From NCBI RefSeq assembly GCF_030372765.1, contig NZ_JAUCMW010000019.1:38953-102952 (forward strand): 64,000 nucleotides of DNA, given 5' to 3'. This stretch comes from Labilibaculum sp. K2S (lineage in GTDB: Bacteria > Bacteroidota > Bacteroidia > Bacteroidales > Marinifilaceae). This document shows positions 34,472 to 42,467 of this stretch, one piece after another (within the stretch, counting starts at the first letter, position 1; each line of letters begins with the position of its first letter). Position numbers and translations under genes: made by a program. The notes under the pieces are model-generated. The model did no database searches. It was not told the origin of the DNA and saw only the letters and a program-made list of their open reading frames with translations.

Positions 34472-34828
34472 TGGAGTTTCAAAATGGTTTATGCTGATAA
34501 GTTTCAGGAGTTATTGCGATCTCAGGGAATAGAAAAAGAGTGGCATGTGCAAGGAAAGCTTCAGGTAATTTTGGATAATCTTTATGCACAAAAAAAGGTT
34601 GAACCTATGATTGTGGTTTTGCCTAACGGAAGAGCAATGAAAGATGATTGGGCCGTAGGGAATATCTATGATAGTTTGAAAGTGGCTGCTTTTGCAACAT
34701 TTGAAAAGGACTTGATTAGTGATTTGATTCCATACATAGAAAAGAGTTATCCCGTGTTTGCCGATCGAGAACATCGTGCCATCGCCGGACTTTCCATGTT
34801 TCAAAAATTTCATCAAGGATCACTTTGA
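34472..34828 (+). pseudogene. Mosaic scrap of GH8 and CE1 esterase genes
   Basis: A 114-codon frame opens at 34484. Its first 16 residues (MVYADKFQELLRSQGI) match the GH8 remnant at 38085-38127. Residues 17-105 match residues 86-175 of the CE1-CE1 esterase at 38370, with about eight base differences in 265 by my count. It stops just after 'GLSM', losing the Gly-Gly, Asp and His of the catalytic site. The homology ends in 'atgtttcaaaaatttcatca' (34796-34815), a sequence repeated at 57735 beside another scrap. This is a duplicated GH8-CE1 segment that lost its middle, and it is not functional. Confidence 0.85.
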
Positions 34829-34887
34829 TGAATGCACGTGATATTAAGTATGTAAAATTATATAAAGACTACTAAAGTTTTATTGTT

Positions 34888-37269
34888 ATGTTTCAAAAAG
34901 TATGCAGATTAGTGTTGTTATTGGGGTTCATATTCCCTATTGGATTAAAAGCACAGGAAAAGCTATATCCCAACGAATTCGCTTTGGGAGATGTAAAACT
35001 ACTCGATGGGCCGTTCAAACATGCCCGCGACCTGAATATTGAGGTTCTCCTGAAGTACGATGTTGATCGTTTATTGGCTCCCTATCGGAAAGAAGCTGGA
35101 TTACCTCAAAAGGCAAAGAGCTATCCCAACTGGGAAGGTTTAGATGGACATATAGCAGGGCATTACCTGACTGCAATGGCAATGAATTATGCCGCAACCG
35201 GGAATGTAGAATGTAAAAAGCGCATGGATTATATGATCTCTGAACTAAAGGACTGTCAAGAAGCTAATAGCCAGAAATATCCTGATTGGGGTGTTGGGTA
35301 TGTTGGAGGCGTTCCACACAGTGCGGCTTTATGGTCAAAGATCAAAGCAGGAGATGTAGGAGCAATATGGAAGGAATGGGCACCCTATTACAATATTCAC
35401 AAAATGTATGCAGGCCTTAGAGACGCATGGTTATATACCGGTAATGATGAAGCAAAGAACATTTTTCTTCAATTTTGCGATTGGGCAATTACAATTACTC
35501 AGAACTTGTCGGACAAGCAGATGGAAGATATGCTCGCCAACGAATACGGTGGTATGAACGAAGTTCTTGCCGATGCTTTCCAAATTACAGGCAATGAAAA
35601 ATACCTTACTGCTGCAAAACGTTATTCGCACAAAATGTTTCTCGATCCATTGTCCCAAGGAATAGATATGCTTGATAACAAACATGCCAATACTCAGATC
35701 CCAAAAATTATTGGTTTCGAGCGAATTGCAGAGCTTAATCAGGATGATAAATATGAAAAAGCGGGTAGCTTTTTCTGGGAAACGGTAACAACCAACCGTT
35801 CGTTGGCTTTTGGCGGCAACAGCCGAAGGGAACATTTTCCGGCCAAAGAATCGTGTAGCGATTTTGCAAATGTCAATGATGGACCCGAATCATGTAATTC
35901 GTATAACATGCTCAAATTAACAGAAGATTTGTTTAGGGTGAATCCAGCTGCAAAATATGCTGATTATTACGAACGTACCATATTTAATCACATCCTTTCT
36001 TCTCAACATCCCGAACACGGCGGATATGTTTATTTCACCCCGGCACGTCCACGTCATTACCGGGTTTACTCGGCTCCAAACGAAGCGATGTGGTGTTGTG
36101 TTGGCTCTGGTATGGAAAACCACGGCAAATACAATCAATTCATTTATACCCATTCAAGCGATTCATTGTTCCTGAATCTTTTTATCGCTTCTGAGTTGAA
36201 TTGGAAAGAAAAAGGGGTGAAAATCAAACAGGAAACAACTTTTCCTAATGAAGAACAAACAAAGCTTACCATTTCAGAGGGGGCTTCAAAATTCAAATTA
36301 TTGGTTCGCTATCCAGCATGGGTAAGTAAGGGTGCTTTGAAAATTGCAGTGAATGGAAAGGATGTGGATTGCTCAATACTTCCTTCGTCTTATGTTTGCA
36401 TCGACAGAAAATGGAAAAAAGGTGATGTGGTTCAAATAACGTTGCCTATGCGCAATACTATCGAACATTTACCCAATGTTCCTGAATACATCGCTTTCAT
36501 GCATGGACCTATTTTATTGGGTGCAAAAACCGGAACCGAAGATTTAAGAGGTTTGATTGCGGATGATGGTCGTTGGGGACAATCTTCAAGTGGTAAATTT
36601 TTACCTATTGATAAAGCCCCAATTCTGATTAATGATGATATTCAAAATATAGGAAATAAGTTGGTTCCGGTAGATGGTAAGCCGTTAAATTATAAATTAA
36701 ATGTAAAAATGGTCAATCCTGTCGAACTTACACTCGAACCGTTTAGTAACATACACGATGCCAGGTATATGATATATTGGTTGGCCTTGTCAAACTCAGG
36801 CTACACTGCATACACCGATTCTTTGGCAAACATTGAAAAAGAAAAACTTGCTCTGGAAAAACGCACAATCGATCAGGTGGCTCCTGGCGAGCAACAGCCC
36901 GAAACTGATCATGGCATGCTATCCGAAGATTCCAATAAAGGCAACAATTTGAATGAGTTTTTCCGCGAGGCCAAGAATGGTGGCTTTTTCAGCTACGATC
37001 TGGCAACGAAATCTGAAACCGGCTTGAGTTTGAGAGTCCGCTATTGGGGCGCAGAATGGGGTAGCAGGAAATTTGATATTTATATCGACGATGAAAAACT
37101 TCTGACCGAAGACAACACCGGAAAATGGAACTTGTCAAAATTTCGTGATGTGGAATATTCCATTCCCAACTCTATGGTTACTGGGAAAGAGCATGTAAGG
37201 ATTAAATTTCAGTCCCTTCCGGGAAGTGCTGCAGGAGCTGTTTATTATATTAGGTTGGTCGAAAATTAA
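34888..37269 (+). CDS. GH127-type beta-L-arabinofuranosidase family enzyme, exported
   Basis: The signal peptide MFQKVCRLVLLLGFIFPIGL...AQ precedes a DUF1680/GH127 (alpha/alpha)6 domain (about 30-560), then a DUF4986-like part and a terminal beta domain (about 690-793) of the DUF6805 type. The zinc/nucleophile set known from HypBA1 is visible: E334 and C336 in 'GPESCNSYN', and C403-C404 in 'MWCCVGSG', with the first Cys the likely nucleophile; E315 in 'NSRREHF' is the likely acid/base. Family members remove beta-L-arabinofuranose from plant glycans or glycoproteins, though some DUF1680 relatives act on other furanosides or pyranosides. It is the first intact gene of the hydrolase block. A truncated copy of its terminal domain occurs at 57768. 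Confidence 0.9.
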   Translation: MFQKVCRLVLLLGFIFPIGLKAQEKLYPNEFALGDVKLLDGPFKHARDLNIEVLLKYDVDRLLAPYRKEAGLPQKAKSYPNWEGLDGHIAGHYLTAMAMNYAATGNVECKKRMDYMISELKDCQEANSQKYPDWGVGYVGGVPHSAALWSKIKAGDVGAIWKEWAPYYNIHKMYAGLRDAWLYTGNDEAKNIFLQFCDWAITITQNLSDKQMEDMLANEYGGMNEVLADAFQITGNEKYLTAAKRYSHKMFLDPLSQGIDMLDNKHANTQIPKIIGFERIAELNQDDKYEKAGSFFWETVTTNRSLAFGGNSRREHFPAKESCSDFANVNDGPESCNSYNMLKLTEDLFRVNPAAKYADYYERTIFNHILSSQHPEHGGYVYFTPARPRHYRVYSAPNEAMWCCVGSGMENHGKYNQFIYTHSSDSLFLNLFIASELNWKEKGVKIKQETTFPNEEQTKLTISEGASKFKLLVRYPAWVSKGALKIAVNGKDVDCSILPSSYVCIDRKWKKGDVVQITLPMRNTIEHLPNVPEYIAFMHGPILLGAKTGTEDLRGLIADDGRWGQSSSGKFLPIDKAPILINDDIQNIGNKLVPVDGKPLNYKLNVKMVNPVELTLEPFSNIHDARYMIYWLALSNSGYTAYTDSLANIEKEKLALEKRTIDQVAPGEQQPETDHGMLSEDSNKGNNLNEFFREAKNGGFFSYDLATKSETGLSLRVRYWGAEWGSRKFDIYIDDEKLLTEDNTGKWNLSKFRDVEYSIPNSMVTGKEHVRIKFQSLPGSAAGAVYYIRLVEN

Positions 37270-37323
37270 TAGCCAACAAGTTTATAGTTAATTGAAAATA
37301 GTCTACTTTTTAATCTTAATGAG

Positions 37324-37890
37324 ATGGCAGTAAATAGAAAAGACTTTTTAAAAAAAGTTTGTTTTTCAGGAGCGTGTTTGTGTGGGTTCGGTTCAATTGC
37401 GTTTTCAAAAAAAGTCGATGGCTCAGATGAAAACACAATGCAAGCTCAAACCCAAAAACTCTCCCTTTTACAGGAATGGATAGCAAGTATTCTACTGAAT
37501 GTAAATGTTGGATTAGACAAAGAGTCTGCCCGGAAAGTAATTAAAAAAACCGCAGGGGTTCATTATGAAAATCTGAAAATGGATGCTCTTTTGGCGGAGT
37601 ATAAAGGTGACCTTGACAAGTTCACTGTTTTCCTGCGCGAAAAATGGGGTTGGAAAGTAGATTACGACAAGGAGAAAGGAATACTCATTGCCGATGAAAA
37701 CAAAAATTACTGTGTTTGTCCAATTGCAGTTCACGATAAAGAAAAAGATTCGTCTGCAATGTGCTATTGCTCTGAAGGGTTTGCAGAGAAGATGTTTTCA
37801 TCGGTTTCGGGCGTACAGGCGGAGGCAGAAGTTATTGCTTCTGTTCGAAAAGGAGATACAAGTTGTAAATACAAAATCGTATTTCCTTAA
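37324..37890 (+). CDS. Small Cys-rich exported protein with Tat-like signal (DUF6144-like)
   Basis: The N-terminus 'VNRKDFLKKVCFSGACLCGF' resembles the Tat-type 'NRRDFLKK' leaders of Bacteroidota, with only one Arg; Cys17 or Cys19 could also be lipidated. The second half contains a striking Cys pattern: 'NYCVCPI', 'SAMCYCSEGF' and, near the end, 'RKGDTSCKYKIVF'. From memory this matches DUF6144 and the related ATC-hydrolase/V4R-like group, where such Cys may bind metal or a cluster. It begins 54 bp after the GH127 gene and is probably co-transcribed. Proteins of this kind are found beside DUF1680/GH127 genes in other Bacteroidota as far as I recall, but the role is unknown. Confidence 0.7.
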   Translation: MAVNRKDFLKKVCFSGACLCGFGSIAFSKKVDGSDENTMQAQTQKLSLLQEWIASILLNVNVGLDKESARKVIKKTAGVHYENLKMDALLAEYKGDLDKFTVFLREKWGWKVDYDKEKGILIADENKNYCVCPIAVHDKEKDSSAMCYCSEGFAEKMFSSVSGVQAEAEVIASVRKGDTSCKYKIVFP

Positions 37891-37923
37891 GATTTAGGTT
37901 TATCCAATATTTGAATTAATATT

Positions 37924-38335
37924 ATGAAGAGAAAATTAATCGAATTGTTGGTGGTGTCATTCATGGTAGTTTCTTTGAAGAACACAGTGGATACCTGTCG
38001 GATTTGGTTATGATTCGTGGCATGTGCCAATGAATACAGTAACGGATTACATTTGGTATGGCAAAGATAAGGAGTGGCAAGAGTTTTATGCTGATAAGTT
38101 TCAGGAGTTGTTTCGATCTCAGGGAATATCTGAATTTAAAGACCAATTGAATCTTGATAGTACTGAACCTGAGCTTGTTGTTGGATATATGGGGTGCCGG
38201 AAAACTGAGTTGTGGAATGCCAAACTTAAGCCATATATCGATGGTTATTTCGGTCTTTATTATGGTAAATTGTTATATCTGTTTAGTTTGCTGTATTTAA
38301 GTGGAAAATATCAAATAATTATACCTCAAAAATAA
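37924..38335 (+). pseudogene. GH8 (exo-oligoxylanase-type) gene with large internal deletion
   Basis: An ATG at 37924 starts a signal-peptide-like stretch (MKRKLIELLVVSFMVVSL). The frame is then broken, and from about 37990 another frame reads 'GYDSWHVPMNTVTDYIWYG', 'EWQEFYADKFQELFRSQGI', 'LWNAKLKPYIDGYFGLYY' and 'LSGKYQIIIPQK', ending at a natural stop. I recognise these as the C-terminal third of GH8 enzymes of the reducing-end xylose-releasing type, in which 'W+..MN.A.DY.W', 'DGT.PE' and 'WNAK.EPYEDGYFD.YYDG' are typical. The N-terminal catalytic part is missing and a further piece between 'EPELVV' and 'ELWNAK' appears shortened. It is a dead gene that once preceded the esterase gene. Confidence 0.65.
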
Positions 38336-38369
38336 CAAACGAAGACATTTAAAGCTTTAAATAAAAAAA

Positions 38370-40292
38370 ATGAAGAAACTCTTTTTATTCTTGTCAATTA
38401 GTATGCTGTTTACCTTAGCCGTAAACAGTCAGGTGATTATAGAATCGGCACCGCAAGGTTACGATATGGTTAATGCTGATGTTTTGCATGGAAAAATTGA
38501 TACAATAACTTATACTTCGAAAACTGTTGGTTGTAGTCGGCGTGCTCTCATTTACACACCCCCTGGTTTTTCAAAGAATAAAAAGTATCCTGTCCTTTAT
38601 CTGTTGCACGGAATTGGAGGTGATGAAAAAGAGTGGTATGTGCAAGGAAAGCCTCAGGTAATTCTGGATAATCTTTATGCACAAAAAAAGGTTGAACCTA
38701 TGATTGTGGTTTTACCTAACGGAAGAGCAATGAAAGATGATCGGGCTGTAGGGAATATCTATGATAGTTTGAAAGTGGCTGCTTTTGCAACATTTGAAAA
38801 AGACTTGATTAGTGATTTGATTCCATACATAGAAAAGAGTTATCCCGTGTTTGCCGATCGAGAACATCGTGCCATCGCCGGACTTTCGATGGGAGGAGGC
38901 CAAACTTTGAATTTTGGCTTGGGTAATATGGATCAGTTTGCCTGGATTGGAGGCTTCTCTTCTGCACCCAACACAAAAGAGCCCGAAAAGCTGTTGCCAA
39001 ATCCCAATGATGCCGCTAAAAATTTGAGTCTGCTTTGGATCTCATGCGGCGATAAAGATAACCTGATCAATTTTAGTAAGCGTACTCACGATTACTTGGA
39101 AAAGAATAGTGTACCTCATATTTACCAGGTGATTGCCGGTGGATACCACGATTTTAATGTGTGGAAAGATAATCTATATCATTTTTCACAGTTGTTGTTT
39201 AAGCCGGTTGATTATGCCCTGTTTTCGGGTGTCAACAGTGAGGGGCGAAGAGCTGAATCAAATGTGCGTTCAGCTCAATACCCAAAGATATTGACTGATG
39301 GAAGAGCTGTTTTTCGCATTAAGGCACCGGAAGCAAGTAAGATACAGGTTGATTTAGGCCGAAAATATGATATGATAAGGCAGGCTGATGGGTTTTGGGA
39401 AGTTACCACCGATTCGTTGAGCGAAGGCATTCATTATTATTCTTTAATCATTGATGGTGTTACCGTGGCTGATCCTTCAAGTGAAACATTTTACGGTATG
39501 GGACGCATGGCAAGTGGTATTGAGGTGCCTTTTGCCGGAGATGGTTACTACCAAATAAAAGAGGTTCCTCATGGCGATATTCGATTCAAGCGTTACTATT
39601 CAAATTTAACCCACTCGTGGCGTAATTTTTATATGTATACACCTCCCGGTTATTCTCAGAATACTAAAGAAAAATATCCTGTGTTGTATTTGTTGCACGG
39701 AGGAGGAGAGGATCAGCGCGGATGGGCAACTCAGGGTAAAACCGATTTGATTTTAGATAACCTGATTGCCGAAGGAAAAGCGAAACCTATGGTTATTGTA
39801 ATGTTAGATGGCAATTTGGCATTGTCAGGGTTTAGTAAGGGTTTTCTGAAACTTTTTGAATCAGAATTAAAGCAAACAGTCATTCCTTTCGTTGAAAAGA
39901 ATTATCGTGTTAAAACCGATTCTCAGTCACGTGCATTGGCAGGTTTATCTATGGGCGGAATGCAAACTCTTTATGCGGGAGTACGCAATACTGATCTGTT
40001 TGGGTATTTGGGCGTATTTAGTTCTGGATGGATTCATCCGATGCAAGACGATATTGCAAATAAAGAGTATGATTTTATGAAAGAAAACGCAGCGCAGATT
40101 AATAAAAATTTGAAGTGTTTTTGGATTTCAATGGGAGGAAAAGAAGATATTGCCTGGAAAAACGGTCAGAGAATGCTTGGTAAATTCGATGACATAAAAA
40201 TTAAATATACATATAGCGAATATCCTGGCGGACATACCTGGCCGGTATGGCGAAACAACCTGTATAATTTTTCACAAGTGTTATTTAAGTGA
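38370..40292 (+). CDS. Tandem CE1-CE1 esterase with central E-set domain
   Basis: The signal peptide MKKLFLFLSISMLFTLAVNS is followed by two complete esterase-D/CE1 alpha/beta-hydrolase domains. The first (about 30-285) has nucleophile Ser173 in 'GLSMGG', Asp in 'CGDKDN' and His in 'GGYHDF'. An immunoglobulin-like E-set (CBM48-like) domain follows (about 310-390, 'AVFRIKAPEASKIQVDLG', 'GIHYYSLIIDG'). The second CE1 domain (about 400-640) has Ser527 in 'GLSMGG', acidic residues in 'GGKEDI' and His in 'GGHTWPVW'. CE1 members of this type cut feruloyl or acetyl esters from arabinoxylan. Two different esterase domains in one chain suggest two ester types or positions. The gene follows the GH8 remnant and precedes GH97. 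Part of its first domain was copied to 34.5 kb. Confidence 0.9.
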   Translation: MKKLFLFLSISMLFTLAVNSQVIIESAPQGYDMVNADVLHGKIDTITYTSKTVGCSRRALIYTPPGFSKNKKYPVLYLLHGIGGDEKEWYVQGKPQVILDNLYAQKKVEPMIVVLPNGRAMKDDRAVGNIYDSLKVAAFATFEKDLISDLIPYIEKSYPVFADREHRAIAGLSMGGGQTLNFGLGNMDQFAWIGGFSSAPNTKEPEKLLPNPNDAAKNLSLLWISCGDKDNLINFSKRTHDYLEKNSVPHIYQVIAGGYHDFNVWKDNLYHFSQLLFKPVDYALFSGVNSEGRRAESNVRSAQYPKILTDGRAVFRIKAPEASKIQVDLGRKYDMIRQADGFWEVTTDSLSEGIHYYSLIIDGVTVADPSSETFYGMGRMASGIEVPFAGDGYYQIKEVPHGDIRFKRYYSNLTHSWRNFYMYTPPGYSQNTKEKYPVLYLLHGGGEDQRGWATQGKTDLILDNLIAEGKAKPMVIVMLDGNLALSGFSKGFLKLFESELKQTVIPFVEKNYRVKTDSQSRALAGLSMGGMQTLYAGVRNTDLFGYLGVFSSGWIHPMQDDIANKEYDFMKENAAQINKNLKCFWISMGGKEDIAWKNGQRMLGKFDDIKIKYTYSEYPGGHTWPVWRNNLYNFSQVLFK

Positions 40293-40344
40293 TAATAGTG
40301 CGTTTCTTAGTTGAATGAGTCAGGTAAAATTAATAGGCATAAAA

Positions 40345-42267
40345 ATGAAATTCTTTTTTATTTCAATATTATTATGTGTGTGGAGTACTGCAATATTATC
40401 TCAAGTTGCATCTGTAACCTCACCAAACAAACAAATAAATGTTGTGGTGAATGCTCCAAATGAGTTTGTGTCAGACACATGGTTTTTACAGGTAAATTAT
40501 GATAGTAATGGATCAACACAGATTATTCCTAAAATAAATCTTGGGTTGGTGCGTAGTGACCAGAATTTTAGTAAGGATTTACAATTTCTTAAAACAGGAA
40601 AAGCCCGATTAATAACCGATAACTATTCAACTCTACATGGCAAGCGTTCTAAATGCACAAATTCTGCTAACGAAATAACTGTTTCATTTCAAAATCCCGG
40701 GAAGGCAAAATTAAATCTAATTATTAGGGCTTATAATGATGGCATTGCTTTTCGGTACGAATTTCCTGAAAAAAATGGGACATACCTGGTAAAGGATGAG
40801 TTAACAGCTTATTTTATTCCTGATAGTACAAAAAGATGGCTCGAAAAATATAACCCTGCAAATGAGGGGCTCTACTCTGAAATGGTAGATGGTAATATTC
40901 AAAAGGATTGGTGTTATCCCGCACTTTTTAATACAGCCGATAAAAAGTGTTGGTTTTTAATTCATGAAGCTGATTTAAACCGAAATTATTGCGGAACAAA
41001 GCTTTCAAACTATAGTGAGAAGACATCCTATAAAATAACTTTCCCCGATGAATGGAATGGCAGAGGAACAGGTGAGGTGCAGCCAACTATTTCATTGCCA
41101 TGGAAATCGCCCTGGCGTTTAGTCATTATCGGAGGTCTTAATAATGTTGTTGAGTCAACATTGGTAGATGATGTGTCAACACCTTCTGTAATTGAGAATA
41201 CGGATTGGGTGCAACCTGGCAAAGCTTCGTGGAATTACTGGTCTGATAATCATGGTACAAAGAACTATAGAACAGTTTGTAAATTTGCCGATTTGGCTGC
41301 TGCTTTTAATTGGCGATACACTTTACTTGATTGGGAATGGGATGCCATGGGTAACGGCGGGCAATTGGAAGATGCTTTAAAATACATTCATTCTATAGGT
41401 GTTACGCCATTGATGTGGTACAACTCGGGTGGCGAACATACATGGGTTGGCGCCACACCAAAAGACAGGATGTTGACTCATGAAAACCGTATGGAAGAAT
41501 TTGCCAGATTAAAGAAATTAGGTGTTGCTGGGGTGAAAGTCGATTTTTTTGAAAGTGAGAAACAGAATATGATAAATTATTATCTTGATATTTTAGAAGA
41601 TGCTGCCCGGTTCGAGATGATGGTTTATTTTCATGGCTGTTTAGTACCGCGAGGATGGGCACGTACTTATCCTAATTTGATGACATACGAAGGTGTGCGG
41701 GGGGCTGAATGGTATAATAATGGGCCGGAATTTACGACTACTGCACCAAGACATAATTCCATATTGCCTTTTACCCGAAATGTTGTTGGAAGTATGGACT
41801 ATACACCGGTTACTTTTACTAATTCTCAGTATCCACATATTACCTCTTATGGGCACGAACTGGCATTGAGTGTTGTGTTTGAATCGGGAATTCAACATCT
41901 GGCCGATCGTCCCGAGGGATACTATAATCTGCCGGATGCAGTCAAGAACTTTTTAAAAGAGGTACCAAATAGTTGGGATGATACCAGGTTCCTCAATGGC
42001 TATCCGGGAAAAAGCATTGTTATGGCTCGAAAAAAAGGGAATCAATGGTACATAGGCGGGCTTAATTCTGAAGATAAAAAGCTTACGCAAAACGTTGAAT
42101 TTGGATTTTTGCCTGATGGAATGAAATATAAGCTGATTTTAATTACCGGTGGAGGTTTTGATACAGAGTTGAAAACCAAATATATGGTGGTTGATAAATC
42201 AAGTATTGTTCTTGTAAAGTCTTTACCAAGGGGTGGTTTTGTTGCTAGTCTAAAACCAATGAATTAA
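40345..42267 (+). CDS. GH97 glycoside hydrolase, retaining type (probable alpha-galactosidase)
   Basis: ATG 40345 gives a clean signal peptide (MKFFFISILLCVWSTAILSQ); the ATG at 40315 adds ten residues. The layout is the GH97 one: an N-terminal beta-super-sandwich (about 25-265), a catalytic barrel (about 270-550) and a C-terminal beta domain. 'GVKVDFFESEK' carries Asp400, aligned with the nucleophile Asp of retaining GH97 enzymes such as BtGH97b, an alpha-galactosidase; inverting alpha-glucosidases (SusB) have Gly there and use Glu pairs. 'LLDWEWDAMGNGG' and 'YEGVRGAEWY' are further family signatures. The expected job is removal of alpha-galactose from side chains, or another alpha-linked sugar such as beta-L-arabinopyranose. 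It starts about 50 bp after the CE1-CE1 gene. Confidence 0.88.
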   Translation: MKFFFISILLCVWSTAILSQVASVTSPNKQINVVVNAPNEFVSDTWFLQVNYDSNGSTQIIPKINLGLVRSDQNFSKDLQFLKTGKARLITDNYSTLHGKRSKCTNSANEITVSFQNPGKAKLNLIIRAYNDGIAFRYEFPEKNGTYLVKDELTAYFIPDSTKRWLEKYNPANEGLYSEMVDGNIQKDWCYPALFNTADKKCWFLIHEADLNRNYCGTKLSNYSEKTSYKITFPDEWNGRGTGEVQPTISLPWKSPWRLVIIGGLNNVVESTLVDDVSTPSVIENTDWVQPGKASWNYWSDNHGTKNYRTVCKFADLAAAFNWRYTLLDWEWDAMGNGGQLEDALKYIHSIGVTPLMWYNSGGEHTWVGATPKDRMLTHENRMEEFARLKKLGVAGVKVDFFESEKQNMINYYLDILEDAARFEMMVYFHGCLVPRGWARTYPNLMTYEGVRGAEWYNNGPEFTTTAPRHNSILPFTRNVVGSMDYTPVTFTNSQYPHITSYGHELALSVVFESGIQHLADRPEGYYNLPDAVKNFLKEVPNSWDDTRFLNGYPGKSIVMARKKGNQWYIGGLNSEDKKLTQNVEFGFLPDGMKYKLILITGGGFDTELKTKYMVVDKSSIVLVKSLPRGGFVASLKPMN

Positions 42268-42339
42268 CGAATAAATCTATAAAATGAAACGAGCCATTAA
42301 TAAAGCTTCCCAAAACAAGGGGATGATGATCTTTTGCGA

Positions 42340-42381
42340 GTTTCATCTGACCTTAAAAAATAAAATATAAACAGATGAAAC
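42340..42381. promoter_or_regulatory. Inverted repeat before the GH3 gene
   Basis: 'gtttcatctg' (42340-42349) and 'cagatgaaac' (42372-42381) are perfect 10-bp inverted arms separated by 22 A/T-rich bases. They lie between GH97 and GH3, about 90 bp before the GH3 start. This could be an operator or an intra-operon mRNA hairpin. There is no T-run. Confidence 0.4.
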
Positions 42382-42467
42382 CGACATAGCCGGAGCAAAT
42401 AATTGGAAACAAAGGAGCATGATTATAAATTGCACAGGTTATCGTGGTTTTGATAATTTTTAAACAA

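Noticed and set aside
34484..34828. A functional small esterase
   Set aside because: It lacks the N-terminal strand set, the Gly-Gly after the nucleophile, the acid and the His. It is a scrap copied from the gene at 38370.
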